Assembly (NCBI GenBank): GCA_903923345.1 | Contig: CAIXXI010000544.1 | Location: 1 to 24,127, forward strand | Source of the DNA: an uncultured Burkholderiales bacterium | GTDB taxonomy: Bacteria > Pseudomonadota > Gammaproteobacteria > Burkholderiales > Burkholderiaceae_E | Length of the DNA stretch: 24,127 nt | Reading direction: 5' to 3' | Shown: in pieces, positions 1-9,065 of the stretch | Layout: the number at the start of each line of letters is the position of its first letter | Numbering within the stretch: the first letter of the stretch is position 1 | The notes under the pieces: generated by a model | The model's database searches: none | The model's input: only the letters and a program-made list of their open reading frames with translations | Told to the model about the DNA's origin: nothing | Translations under genes and position numbers: made by a program

Positions 1-949
1 CCTCACCTTGGATGGGGACGCGCCCGCCATCGGCCTGGCCCTGCCCGGATACCTGTATCTCGCATCGGACGCGCAGGCCAAGGGGCTGCGTGCCCAGAAC
101 ACGATTCAACGCGCCCAGGGTGCGGCGATCGATCTGCTCACACCCACCGAATTGTCCGGGCGCTTTCCATGGCTGCACACCGATGACCTGGCTCTGGGCG
201 CTCTCGGCTGCGGTTGCGAGGGCTGGTTCGACGGACCTGCCCTGCATGCCGCGATATTACGCTGCGCCCGTGCTCAGGGCGCGCACCTGATCCGGGCCGA
301 AGCCGTCGGGTTTGAGCGTTCAGTCGCGGGGGGCGTTGCACGGGTGAGTGGCGTGCAGTTGCAGGACGGCCGCCTGATCGAATGCGGCTGGACGGTCAAT
401 GCAGCCGGTGCCTGGTCACGCCCACTGGTCGCCCAGCTCGGCATCGACATTCCGATCCATGCCCGGCGCCGCACGGTGTTCGTGCTGTCGTGTCCGACTC
501 CTCTGCCCGAATGCCCGCTGATCATCGACCCGAGCGGCTTCTGGTTCCGACCCGAGGGCCGCCAGTTCATCTTCGGCACCACGCCCGATCCCGACACCGA
601 TGACCTGCCGCTCGAGCCGAACCTTGTCGAATTCGACGAAAGCACCTGGGCGGCGCTGGCGCACCGCGTTCCGGCCTTCGAATCGGTTCGCATCGAGCGC
701 GCCTGGGCGGGTTACTACGAAATGAACCTGTTCGATCACAACGCGCTGATCGGTGCCTGGCCCGGTATCGAAGGCCTGCTGATGGCCACCGGGTTTTCAG
801 GCCACGGGATGCAGCAGGCGCCTGCGGCCGCGCGGGGCATCGCCGAACTGATCCTGCACGGGCGCTACACCTCGCTCGATCTGTCTGCGCTCACACCCGC
901 GCGCCTGCACAGCGGGCAGGCGCTGGTCGAATCGAATGTGATCGGGTGA
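1..949 (+). CDS. FOXRED1-like FAD-dependent oxidoreductase (DAO family), 5' end missing
   Basis: The gene is already open at the left edge (codons run from base 2), so the N-terminal FAD-binding Rossmann motif lies outside the window; about 315 residues are visible. The visible part follows the D-amino-acid-oxidase (DAO) fold: GWFDGPAL, then VNAAGAWS, then AWAGYYEMNLFDHN, and finally GFSGHGMQQAPAA near the C-terminus. These match the FOXRED1 branch as I remember it, including the ending (LDLS...NVI). Family members are flavoproteins that oxidise amine or amino-acid-like substrates, or serve as assembly factors for respiratory complex I in mitochondria. The substrate cannot be read from sequence. 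The stop lies 18 bases from the convergent end of the next gene, with no obvious terminator between them. The family call is firm; the substrate is open. Confidence 0.88.
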   Translation, partial: LTLDGDAPAIGLALPGYLYLASDAQAKGLRAQNTIQRAQGAAIDLLTPTELSGRFPWLHTDDLALGALGCGCEGWFDGPALHAAILRCARAQGAHLIRAEAVGFERSVAGGVARVSGVQLQDGRLIECGWTVNAAGAWSRPLVAQLGIDIPIHARRRTVFVLSCPTPLPECPLIIDPSGFWFRPEGRQFIFGTTPDPDTDDLPLEPNLVEFDESTWAALAHRVPAFESVRIERAWAGYYEMNLFDHNALIGAWPGIEGLLMATGFSGHGMQQAPAAARGIAELILHGRYTSLDLSALTPARLHSGQALVESNVIG

Positions 950-967
950 AGCTGCGCAGTCAGTGGC

Positions 968-1648
968 TCAGACCCAGCCACCCGACAGGCTGATGCCTTC
1001 GCCGGACACGAACTCGACTTCGGCTGCGGCAAGGAACACCGCCAGCAGGGCGCTTTCTTCGGGGCGACCCAGCCGCATCGCGGGCACTTCGCGCTTCAGA
1101 CGCTCCTGGAATGCCGGCAGCGCCTGAACTTCCGGCCCGTAGTAGGTCGGGTTTTCGACGAAATTCTGAGCAATCAGGTTGACCTGCACATTGTGCGGCG
1201 CAACCTCGGTCGCAACCGCCCGGGTCCAGGCGAGCTGCGCGCCCCGAGAAGCGGCGTAGGTCGAGACCCGCTTCTGGCCGCGCAAGGCGGTGGCACTGCC
1301 CATCACCACGATCTTGCCGGCACGCCGCTCGATCATGCCAGGCAGCACCGCGCGGGCCAGGCGCGGCAAGGGATCGACCAGATGCGAAAACACCGTGCGC
1401 CACTCCTCATCGGTGACCGCTGTCGCCGGCGTGTAGGGCGACGGCACGGCCAGATTGGCGATCAGCACATCAACGCGGCCGGCACGATCGACCACCTGTT
1501 GCGCAGCCTGCGGCTCGACCATCGGCGAAGGGTCGGCGATCACGATCGCACCATGGTCACTGAAGGCACGGGCCAGCACCGGCCCCATGAATTCTTCGCT
1601 CTGGGTGATCAGCACCCGTTTGCCCTGCAGGCTGTCGCCCAGTTTCAT
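968..1648 (-). CDS. Halohydrin dehalogenase-like protein of the SDR superfamily
   Basis: A 226-residue protein with the short-chain dehydrogenase/reductase (SDR) fold. The usual TGxxxGxG cofactor loop is absent. In its place is T15-QSEE-F20-M-G22, which fits the T-x4-F/Y-x-G motif of halohydrin dehalogenases. The catalytic set is S118, Y131 and R135 (S-x12-Y-x3-R), so Arg stands where SDR oxidoreductases have Lys. Residues 161-173 (QNFVENPTYYGPE) lie where HheC has its halide pocket (N176, Y177, Y187). Halohydrin dehalogenases convert vicinal haloalcohols to epoxides and open epoxides with small anions such as cyanide, azide or nitrite, without NAD(P). The start ATG has a GGAG 8 nt upstream. 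The SDR fold is certain; the dehalogenase role is inferred from motifs. A cofactor-free or divergent SDR of other function is the alternative. Confidence 0.82.
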   Translation of the reverse strand: MKLGDSLQGKRVLITQSEEFMGPVLARAFSDHGAIVIADPSPMVEPQAAQQVVDRAGRVDVLIANLAVPSPYTPATAVTDEEWRTVFSHLVDPLPRLARAVLPGMIERRAGKIVVMGSATALRGQKRVSTYAASRGAQLAWTRAVATEVAPHNVQVNLIAQNFVENPTYYGPEVQALPAFQERLKREVPAMRLGRPEESALLAVFLAAAEVEFVSGEGISLSGGWV

Positions 1649-1731
1649 CAGACGTCTCCGGTTAAGCCGACCATCTTGGCAAGCCCGGACTCATGATGCA
1701 AGCCAGACTGCCAACGGCTCGGCAGCCCACC

Positions 1732-4302
1732 TCAATCCAGCCCGGCGGCCGCTTCGAGTTCGCGCACCATCCGGGCCACCCGATCGGCCAGCCGTTCGGT
1801 GCTGACCTGCTCTCTGAGCCGCTCGATCATCAGCGGGAAAGCAAATGGCCCGGGCCGTTCAAGCCGGATTTCGATGCGCTCCAGGCCTCGCAGCCGCTCA
1901 AGGGTCTGGCGCAGACGCCCGATCTCCAGCTCCTGCTCGAGTACTTCATTGCGGGCCTGGGCCAGCAGCAGGCTGTCGGCATCGTGCTGGCGAAAGACCT
2001 CGTAGAACAGGCCTGCCGAGGCCTGCAATTGGCGCGTTCGAACCGCCGCACCCGGAAAGCCCTGAAACACCAATCCGGCAATCCGGGCGATCTCGCGAAA
2101 GCGGCGCAGGGCCAGCTCGCCCGAATTCAGGCTGCACAGCACGTCATCGAGCAGGTCTTCGTCGCTCATCAGATGGCCGTCCGCGAGGCCCGACCAGTCC
2201 ACCGCTTCGGGTGACAGCAACTCCAGGCCATAGTCATTCACCGCGACTGAAAAGCTCGCTGCGGTCTGCTGACTCACCCGCCAGGCCAGCAAGGAGGCCA
2301 GCCCCAGATGCACATTGCGTCCGGCAAAGGGATAGAGAAACAGGTGATGGCCTTCGCGCGATCGCAGATGCTCGACCACCAGGGTGCGCGAATCGGGCAG
2401 CCTCGACCAGGCCTGCTGCACCTTCAGCAGTGGCCGGGCCATCTGCATGTCAGGCCCTTCGAAATCACCGGCTGCTGCCCGATCCAGGCGCTTGAGCACC
2501 GCATCGGCCATCTCCGACGACAAGGGCATGCGCCCGCCCTGCCACCTCGGCACCGCTGCGCGTCGCCCGCTGGCGCGCTTCACATAGGCGGTCATCTCGT
2601 GCACCCGCACCAGCTCGAGCAGCCTGCCGGCAAACAGAAAGCAGTCGCCTCGCTTGAGGCGCGAGACGAACCCCTCCTCGACCGTGCCGATCGTGCCCCC
2701 GGTCTGATACTTCACCGACATCGCCGCATCGGCCACGATGGTGCCGATCGACATGCGATGCCGCCGTGCGATGGCCACATCGCGCACCCGATGCACGCCG
2801 GCCTCGTCCGGGACCACCCGGCCATATTCCGGATAGGCGACCAGGGATTGCCCGCCTCGCATTGCAAAGTCCATCGCCCAGCTCCATTCAGCCTCGGTCA
2901 GCTCGCGATAGGCATGGCTGCCTCGGACCTCCTCGAGCAACTGCGCCGGCTCGAAGCCGGTTCCGGCGGCGATGGTCACCAGATGCTGAACCAGCACGTC
3001 GAAGGGCTTGGCTGGCGAATCGCGCGGCTCGATGCGACGGGCCGCCACCGCGTCTCGAGCTGCCGCAGCCTCGATCAATTCGAGGGCATGCGTGGGCACC
3101 AGCGTGACCCGCGACGGCCGGCCGGGCGAATGGCCCGAACGGCCCGCCCGCTGCAACAGTCGCGCCACTCCCTTGGCACTGCCAATCTGCAGCACCCGCT
3201 CCACCGGCGAAAAATCCACACCCAGATCGAGGCTGGAAGTGCAGACCACACATTTGAGCCGACCGGCCTTGAGTTCGGCTTCCACCCAGCCACGCACCGA
3301 CGCATCGAGCGATCCGTGGTGCAGCGCGATCAATCCGGCCCAGTCAGGCCGGGCTTCCAGGATCGCCTGATACCAGAGTTCAGCCTGAGCCCGGGTGTTG
3401 GTGAAGACCAGGCTGCTACCGCTGGCATCGATCTGGTCGATCACCGCTGCGGTCATCCGGGTGCCCAGATGCCCGCCCCACGGAAAGCGTTCGGTCGACT
3501 CCGGCAGCAAGGTGTCGACGATCAGCTCCTTGGGAACCCGGCCCTGAACCAGTCGCCCGGGTGTTGAAGCGAGCAGCACCTGCAGGGCATGGTCGAGGTT
3601 GCCCAGGGTCGCCGACAGGCCCCAGACGATGAGCCCCGGATTGAATCGCTTCAGACGGGCCAGCGCCAATTGCACCTGGACGCCGCGCTTGTTTGCCATC
3701 AGCTCGTGCCACTCGTCGACCACGACCATCACCACCCGCCCCAGGCGCTGCGGCGCATCCGCGCGAGACAGCATCAGCGAGAGGCTCTCCGGTGTGGTCA
3801 CCAGGGCGTCCGGCATGCGCCGGTCCTGGCGGGCACGTTGCGCGGTCGGGGTGTCGCCGGTGCGCAGACCAACCTCCCAGTCGAGTCCGAGTTCCGCCAT
3901 AGGCTCTTGCAGGGCAATCTGTGTATCGGAAGCAAGCGCTCGCATCGGAGTGATCCACAGCAGCTTCAGGCCGGCCTGATGCCAGCGGTCAGTCGGGGTT
4001 GCCGATCCGGATCCGCCAGGGGCTGTCCGCAGGGCGCGCGCCAGGGCTGCGAACCAGACCGCATAGGTCTTGCCGGCTCCGGTGGTGGCATGCAGCAAGC
4101 CGGACTCGCCTGCGGCGACCGCGCTCCAGACCTCCTGCTGAAACCCGAAAGGCTGCCATCCGCGCCGTGCAAACCAGCCCGGCAGATCGGTTGGCTCGAG
4201 CGCAACCGTCGGGGCGGGTGCCGGGGCGGCGGCTTGCGGCGCCTTCGCCGCTTTACGTGCAGGCAGCGGTCGGGGCTTGGGAAAGGCGGGCATACCCGCC
4301 AT
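1732..4302 (-). CDS. DNA ligase-associated DEXH-box helicase (Lhr-like, superfamily 2)
   Basis: An 856-residue superfamily 2 helicase. From the ATG chosen here, Walker A is ATTGAGKT at 72-79, the DEXH box reads DEWH at 196-199, motif III SAT is at 230-232, motif IV TNTRAQ is near 301, and motif VI QRAGRSG is at 384-390. A long C-terminal region follows, as in Lhr-type enzymes. DEWH with this architecture is typical of the helicase that accompanies an ATP-dependent ligase and an MBL-fold exonuclease in a bacterial DNA-damage gene set. The open frame extends to 4446, but that extension overlaps the ATPase gene and reads as low-complexity sequence. ATG at 4302, 20 bases after that gene, is preferred, and ATG at 4293 is also possible. 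The partner ligase and exonuclease lie at 16.9-19.6 kb. The gene may be co-transcribed with the transporter operon upstream. Confidence 0.93.
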   Translation of the reverse strand: MAGMPAFPKPRPLPARKAAKAPQAAAPAPAPTVALEPTDLPGWFARRGWQPFGFQQEVWSAVAAGESGLLHATTGAGKTYAVWFAALARALRTAPGGSGSATPTDRWHQAGLKLLWITPMRALASDTQIALQEPMAELGLDWEVGLRTGDTPTAQRARQDRRMPDALVTTPESLSLMLSRADAPQRLGRVVMVVVDEWHELMANKRGVQVQLALARLKRFNPGLIVWGLSATLGNLDHALQVLLASTPGRLVQGRVPKELIVDTLLPESTERFPWGGHLGTRMTAAVIDQIDASGSSLVFTNTRAQAELWYQAILEARPDWAGLIALHHGSLDASVRGWVEAELKAGRLKCVVCTSSLDLGVDFSPVERVLQIGSAKGVARLLQRAGRSGHSPGRPSRVTLVPTHALELIEAAAARDAVAARRIEPRDSPAKPFDVLVQHLVTIAAGTGFEPAQLLEEVRGSHAYRELTEAEWSWAMDFAMRGGQSLVAYPEYGRVVPDEAGVHRVRDVAIARRHRMSIGTIVADAAMSVKYQTGGTIGTVEEGFVSRLKRGDCFLFAGRLLELVRVHEMTAYVKRASGRRAAVPRWQGGRMPLSSEMADAVLKRLDRAAAGDFEGPDMQMARPLLKVQQAWSRLPDSRTLVVEHLRSREGHHLFLYPFAGRNVHLGLASLLAWRVSQQTAASFSVAVNDYGLELLSPEAVDWSGLADGHLMSDEDLLDDVLCSLNSGELALRRFREIARIAGLVFQGFPGAAVRTRQLQASAGLFYEVFRQHDADSLLLAQARNEVLEQELEIGRLRQTLERLRGLERIEIRLERPGPFAFPLMIERLREQVSTERLADRVARMVRELEAAAGLD

Positions 4303-4322
4303 CCTAGCCCCGGGCCGGTCGC

Positions 4323-5363
4323 TTACGCCGGCGTCATCGGATGCAGGTGGCAGGCCACCGCCCGCCCGCCCTCGCTGCCCAGCAGCGCCGGCACCTCGCT
4401 GCGGCACCGATCCATCGCGTGCGGACAGCGGGTATGGAAGCGGCATCCCGGCGGCGGGCGCAGGGCACTGGGCACTTCGCCGCTCACCACCAGGCGCTCG
4501 CGGCGCGCCTCGATGGCGGCATCGGCCACCGGAATGGCCGCCAGCAGGGCCTGTGTATAGGGATGCAGGGGATTGCGATAGAGCTCGTCTCGCGAGGCGA
4601 TCTCCACGATCTTGCCCAGATACATCACCGCGATGCGATCGCTGATGTGCCGCACCACCGCCAGGTCGTGTGCCACGAAGATGTAGGACAGGCCCAGCCG
4701 CTCCTGCAGGTCCATGAAGACATTGACCACCTGCGCCTGGATCGACACATCGAGCGCCGACACCGCTTCATCGCAGACGATCAGCGCCGGGTCCAGTGCC
4801 AGGGCGCGGGCAATGCCGATGCGCTGACGCTGGCCGCCGGAAAATTCATGCGGATAACGACTGGCCATGTCGGGCAGCAGCCCGACGATCGACAGCAGTG
4901 AGGCCACACGCGCCTGGTACTCGGCCTTGTTGCTGTCCAGCCCATGCACCTGCAGGGGCTCGCCGACGATGTCGCGCACCCGCATGCGCGGATTGAGCGA
5001 TCCATATGGGTCCTGGTAGACCATCTGCATGCGACGGCGCATCGATCGCATCCGTGTGCGATCGAACTGCGTGATGTCCTGGCCTTCGAAAACGATGCTG
5101 CCTGCGGTCGGCTCGAGCATGCGCAGCACCGCCAGGCCGGTGGTCGATTTGCCGCAACCGCTCTCGCCGACCAGCCCGAGGGTCTCGCCTCGGCGCAGCG
5201 TAAAGGACACGCCATCGACCGCATGCACCGTGGCGACCTGCTTTTGCACGATCACGCCCTTATAGACCGGAAAGTGCACCTTCAGGTCGCGCACCGCGAG
5301 GATCTCATCAGACCCAGCGGTGCGGGCATCGGCGGTGGCAGGCGAGTGGGCGATTTCAGTCAT
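4323..5363 (-). CDS. Peptide-type ABC transporter ATP-binding subunit (OppF/DppF family)
   Basis: A 346-residue ATPase that powers import through the two permeases encoded upstream. Walker A is GESGCGKS at 66-73, the signature is FSGGQRQRIGIARAL, and Walker B is LIVCDEAVSALD followed by the H-loop in VAHDLAVV. The C-terminal OppD/F extension has its usual cysteines (PGCRFHTRCPHAMDRC and a later CH). A longer in-frame extension exists, but the ATG used here overlaps the end of the preceding ATPase gene by 8 bases, the normal arrangement for a coupled pair, and gives the family length. The transported substrate (peptide, opine, sugar or other) cannot be told from this subunit. Confidence 0.93.
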   Translation of the reverse strand: MTEIAHSPATADARTAGSDEILAVRDLKVHFPVYKGVIVQKQVATVHAVDGVSFTLRRGETLGLVGESGCGKSTTGLAVLRMLEPTAGSIVFEGQDITQFDRTRMRSMRRRMQMVYQDPYGSLNPRMRVRDIVGEPLQVHGLDSNKAEYQARVASLLSIVGLLPDMASRYPHEFSGGQRQRIGIARALALDPALIVCDEAVSALDVSIQAQVVNVFMDLQERLGLSYIFVAHDLAVVRHISDRIAVMYLGKIVEIASRDELYRNPLHPYTQALLAAIPVADAAIEARRERLVVSGEVPSALRPPPGCRFHTRCPHAMDRCRSEVPALLGSEGGRAVACHLHPMTPA

Positions 5364-6378
5364 CGAGGAAACAGGCCTTCTGGTGGCGATCACCGACCTC
5401 TCGCAGCACCGGCCGCTCCTGCAGGCAGCGCGGCTGCGCCTGCCGACAGCGCGGCGCAAAGGCGCAACCCGGCGGCAGGGCGGCAAGGTTCGGCGGCTGG
5501 CCTTCGATCGGCACGAGGCGCCGGCGGGTGTCGCCATCGAGCCTGGGGATCGAGGCCATCAGCCCGCGGGTGTAGGGATGCGAGGGCTTTGCGTAGAGTT
5601 GTTTGGCCGGTGCCGTCTCGACCACCCGACCGCCGTACATCACGATGACCCGGTCTGCGTAACGGGCCACCACACCGAGGTCGTGGGTGATCAGGATCAG
5701 CGCCGATCGCGCCTGCTTCGACAGATCCTGCAGCAGATCGAGGATCTGCGCCTGCACGGTCACATCCAGCGCGGTCGTGGGTTCATCCGCGATGATGAGT
5801 TGCGGCTCGCAGGCCAGGGCCATCGCGATCATCGCCCGCTGGCGCATGCCGCCCGAGAACTGATGCGGATAGGCCGACACGCGGGTGCCCGCATCCGGTA
5901 TGCGCACCAGCGCAAGCAGTTCGCGCGCCCGCTCGAGTGCCGCAGCCCACGGGGTCTTGCGATGCAGGTTCACCGGCTCGGCAATCTGTCGACCGACGGT
6001 GATCGACGGGTTGAGCGAGGACATCGGCTCCTGGAAAATCATCGCGATCCGGTTGCCGCGGATGGCACGAATGCCCGCGTCATCGAGCGTCACCAGATCG
6101 GTGCCATCAAAGACGATCTGCCCTGACACGATCCGGCCCGGCGGATCCGGGATCAGCCGCAGGATCGACAGCGCAGTGACACTCTTGCCCGAGCCCGACT
6201 CACCAACGATCGCAACCGTCTCGCCCGAATGCACATCGAAGGAGACATCGTCGACCGCGGTGACCGTCCCGTGCTCGGTGCGAAAGCGCGTGGTCAGGCC
6301 GCGCACACTGAGCAGCGGCTCGCCTGCAGCCGCAGGCTGTGCCGCCGCAGACACCACATTGACCGGATCAGCGATCAC
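5356..6378 (-). CDS. Peptide-type ABC transporter ATP-binding subunit (OppD/DppD family)
   Basis: A 340-residue ATPase. Counting from the GTG chosen here, Walker A is GESGSGKS at 59-66, the signature is FSGGMRQRAMIAMAL, Walker B is LIIADEPTTALD, and the H-loop is in ITHDLGVV. The C-terminal OppD/F extension carries the usual cysteines (PGCAFAPRC...RC...AC). It would pair with the OppF-type subunit to form the nucleotide-binding heterodimer on the cytoplasmic face. The GTG start forms a GTGA overlap with the stop of the binding-protein gene, a common coupling signal. An in-frame ATG 39 bases upstream (6417) would overlap that gene by 43 bases and is less attractive. Confidence 0.93.
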   Translation of the reverse strand: MIADPVNVVSAAAQPAAAGEPLLSVRGLTTRFRTEHGTVTAVDDVSFDVHSGETVAIVGESGSGKSVTALSILRLIPDPPGRIVSGQIVFDGTDLVTLDDAGIRAIRGNRIAMIFQEPMSSLNPSITVGRQIAEPVNLHRKTPWAAALERARELLALVRIPDAGTRVSAYPHQFSGGMRQRAMIAMALACEPQLIIADEPTTALDVTVQAQILDLLQDLSKQARSALILITHDLGVVARYADRVIVMYGGRVVETAPAKQLYAKPSHPYTRGLMASIPRLDGDTRRRLVPIEGQPPNLAALPPGCAFAPRCRQAQPRCLQERPVLREVGDRHQKACFLDD

Positions 6379-8090
6379 TTGAATCCCATCTTCTGCTTCA
6401 TGTCCTGGTCGATCCACAGCCGGGCGTAGATCGGACCGGGGCGCACTGCGCCCGCGCGCAATTCACCGTCGTAGTTCTTCACCCAGGGCCACCAGGCCGA
6501 GTAGACATAGCCGGTGGGCAACCAGATGTAAGGCGCCTTGTCGACGATCTCCCGGGTCATCTCCTTGAGCATCTGCTGGCGCTTGCCCTCATCGCGCTCG
6601 GCGTACATCGCGGCCACTTTCTTGTCGAGCGCGGCATCGGCGTACTGCGAGGGGTTCCAGGTCTGGCCGGTGACAAAGCTCTTGCGGATGGTGGTGGTCG
6701 GATTGGTGTGGCCGTTGTCCATGAAGTAGCCGGCCGAATTGGTCTTGGAGGTCATGCGCGACAGGAAGGCGCCGTACTCCAGCGGCTCGATCTGCATCTT
6801 GACGCCGACCTTCTCCAGATAGGCCGCGACCATCGGCAGCAGGTCCATGTGGACCGGGCTGTTGGCATTGACCTGGACCTTGAAGGTGAACCCGTTCGGA
6901 TGCCCGGCTTCGGCCAGCAGCTTCTTCGCCTTCTCCGGGTTGTAGGTGAAGAGCTCCTTCACCGATTCCGGCATCGAGGCCAGCGGCTCGAAATAGCCGA
7001 CATAGTCCGGATGCTGCGGATAGCCGAAGAGCTCGGCATTGCCACCCCAGAAGGTCTTGACGATCTCCTGCTTGTTGACCGCCATGTTCAGCGCGCGACG
7101 CACCCGCACATCATCGAAGGGCTTGGTGTCGACCCGCATCGCCAGGAAGGTGCCGACCATGTTCAGGTGGCGATTCCACTTGAGCTGAGGCGCGTTTCTC
7201 TTGAGCTCTTCGACCGCGCTCCAGCGCACGCCTTCATGGATGTCCAGCCGGGCGGTGCGCAGTGCGGCATACGAGGCCGCCTCATCCTTGATGGTGCGAT
7301 AGACCACCTTGTCGACGAAAGGCAGCTTGTACTCGGTGCCGCCAATCCGCTCTTTGTCCCAGTAGATCGGGTTCTTGGTGAAGGTGGTCGAGTTGCCGTT
7401 CACGAAGTCGGTGAGCATGAACGGGCCGGTGCCGTTATGGTTCTTCCAGTCCTTGGCGCCGGCTGCAACGACTTCCTTGGGGAAGATGCCCGAGTAATAG
7501 CCCCAGCCGAAGCGGTAGTCCCACTCGGCGAAGTAGTCCTTGAAGGTGAACAGCACCGTGTGCTTGTCGGTGGCTTCGACCTTGCTGACATGGTCGAAAT
7601 AGCTCGGAATCTTCTTCGGGCTGGCATTGAGGTGGTTGTAAGAGAAGACCACGTCATCGGCCACCAGCTCGCGCGAGGCCATCACGCCCTTCTTCTCGGG
7701 GAACATCACGCCCTTGCGCAGCTTGACTTCCAGGCGCAGCGGGTTTTCCTTCCAGTTCCAGCTCTCGGCGAGTTCACCGCGGATGGCATCGAGTGGCAGG
7801 TAGGCATCGGCCACGAAGGCATGCTTGCCGCCAGCCTTTTTGGACTTGGACAGATCCGCCGCAAACAACTGCTCGAAGTACTGGCCGGTGTCGTGGTTGG
7901 CCTTCCAGTTCCAGTCGGCCGGGTCCCAGGTCAGTGCGGAGATCGTGTAGTAGATCGTCGCGACGCTGAGCGTGCCGCCGTACTTCGGCGCCTCAGCCGG
8001 CGCCTGCGCGCCCGCGACGCCAGGCAGCATGCTCAATGCGCCCACCAGCGCCAGGCCGCCGATCCTCGATTTCACCTTCTCAAACTTCAT
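6375..8090 (-). CDS. ABC transporter periplasmic substrate-binding protein, family 5
   Basis: A 571-residue secreted binding protein of the SBP_bac_5 (peptide/nickel) family. The start ATG has a strong AAGGAG six bases upstream; an in-frame ATG 15 bases earlier overlaps this site and is unlikely. Residues 1-30 form a signal peptide with basic residues, a hydrophobic core and an AGA/AQA cleavage region, with no lipobox cysteine, so a soluble periplasmic protein is expected. Family hallmarks include YGGTLSVA after the signal, LAESW, the VKLRKGVMFPE region, GTGPFML, and VRRALNMAVNKQEIV. Position between the permeases and the ATPases shows that it delivers substrate to this importer. The family binds di- and oligopeptides, opines, glycosides or metal chelates; nothing here decides among them. 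Confidence 0.94.
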   Translation of the reverse strand: MKFEKVKSRIGGLALVGALSMLPGVAGAQAPAEAPKYGGTLSVATIYYTISALTWDPADWNWKANHDTGQYFEQLFAADLSKSKKAGGKHAFVADAYLPLDAIRGELAESWNWKENPLRLEVKLRKGVMFPEKKGVMASRELVADDVVFSYNHLNASPKKIPSYFDHVSKVEATDKHTVLFTFKDYFAEWDYRFGWGYYSGIFPKEVVAAGAKDWKNHNGTGPFMLTDFVNGNSTTFTKNPIYWDKERIGGTEYKLPFVDKVVYRTIKDEAASYAALRTARLDIHEGVRWSAVEELKRNAPQLKWNRHLNMVGTFLAMRVDTKPFDDVRVRRALNMAVNKQEIVKTFWGGNAELFGYPQHPDYVGYFEPLASMPESVKELFTYNPEKAKKLLAEAGHPNGFTFKVQVNANSPVHMDLLPMVAAYLEKVGVKMQIEPLEYGAFLSRMTSKTNSAGYFMDNGHTNPTTTIRKSFVTGQTWNPSQYADAALDKKVAAMYAERDEGKRQQMLKEMTREIVDKAPYIWLPTGYVYSAWWPWVKNYDGELRAGAVRPGPIYARLWIDQDMKQKMGFK

Positions 8091-8158
8091 CGCTGTCTCC
8101 TTCACCCGTTGGGTTGTCAGCGCCGCGCTTCAATGGCCCGGTCGCTGGGTTGTGCCAA

Positions 8159-9055
8159 TTATCTGGATCCCCTCAATCGTGGATCGAGCAGATCACGCAG
8201 GGCATCGCCAAACACATTGGTGGCATAGACCACCACCGTCAGACACAGGCCGGGCGCCAGCGCCAGCCAGGGCCCCTGAAACATGTAGGTGCGTCCGCTG
8301 CCCGACAGCAGCCCGCCCCAGGTGGGCGCGGGCGGGGGCACGCCCAGCCCAAGAAAGGACAGGCCCGACTCGGCCAGGATCACCGCGCCCACCCGGGTGG
8401 TGAACAGCACGATGATCGGCGGCAGGATATTGGGCAGGATGTGCTTCCAGAGAATGCGCGGCGTGGTCGCGCCGATCGATTGCGCTGCGTGCACGTACAT
8501 GTTTTCGCGCACCGAGACCACCGCGCTGCGAATGATGCGCGAGCCGGCAATGCCCAGCAGCAGGCCCAGCGTGCCGATGATCTGGAACATGCCCGGGCCG
8601 AGCACCGAGACCACGACGATCAGGATGATCAGCTCCGGAAAGCTCATCCAGGCATCGACGAAGCGCTGCACGATCAGGTCGAACTTGCCGCCCAGGTAGC
8701 CGGTTGCGATGCCGATGATCACTGAAATCAGGGTGGCGATCGTGGCCGCCGACAACCCGATGATCACCGACAGCTTGGCGCCATGCAGGCAGCGCGACAG
8801 CATGTCGCGGCCCAGGTTGTCCGTGCCGAAGGGATGCGCCCAGGAGGGTGCCTGAAGCCGGTCGATCGGGTTGATCTCGTTCATGCCGTAGGGCGCCAGC
8901 ACGTCGGCGAAGATCCCGCAAAACAGAAACAGCAGGAAGATCAGACCACCGGCTGCACCCAGCGGCTTGTCCCGTATCAGCCGGCGCACGAAGCCGGCGG
9001 GCTTGATCGGCGCATCGGCGCGCGCCTCGGTCAGGGTGGGTGCGGCGGCACTCAT
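8159..9055 (-). CDS. ABC transporter permease, DppC/OppC family
   Basis: A 298-residue inner-membrane permease with a cytoplasmic N-terminus, a first membrane segment near residues 33-52 (GAAGGLIFLLFLFCGIFADV) and several further segments. It has the family's HPFGTDNLGRDMLSR stretch and the EAA-type coupling loop (SIGATTPRILWKHILPN), which contacts the ATPases. A longer frame exists, but ATG at 9055 is supported by GAGGA seven bases upstream and lies 10 bases after the stop of the first permease. It would form the translocation pore as a heterodimer with that permease. Confidence 0.94.
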   Translation of the reverse strand: MSAAAPTLTEARADAPIKPAGFVRRLIRDKPLGAAGGLIFLLFLFCGIFADVLAPYGMNEINPIDRLQAPSWAHPFGTDNLGRDMLSRCLHGAKLSVIIGLSAATIATLISVIIGIATGYLGGKFDLIVQRFVDAWMSFPELIILIVVVSVLGPGMFQIIGTLGLLLGIAGSRIIRSAVVSVRENMYVHAAQSIGATTPRILWKHILPNILPPIIVLFTTRVGAVILAESGLSFLGLGVPPPAPTWGGLLSGSGRTYMFQGPWLALAPGLCLTVVVYATNVFGDALRDLLDPRLRGSR

Positions 9056-9065
9056 CGAATCATCC

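Noticed and set aside
2308..3567. A 419-codon open frame on the plus strand inside the helicase gene
   Set aside because: It is exactly antisense to a well-supported helicase, has no recognisable domain and reads as His/Arg/Gln-rich sequence, the usual shadow in GC-rich DNA.
5364..5537. A longer N-terminus for the OppF-type ATPase
   Set aside because: It adds an Arg/Ala-rich stretch lying wholly inside the preceding ATPase gene. The ATG at 5363 gives the family length.
8111..8153. Repeated GGGTTGT and an AGCGC/GCGCT dyad between the DppC-type permease and the binding protein
   Set aside because: The words are short and probably chance. The binding protein has a strong ribosome site and needs no further signal.
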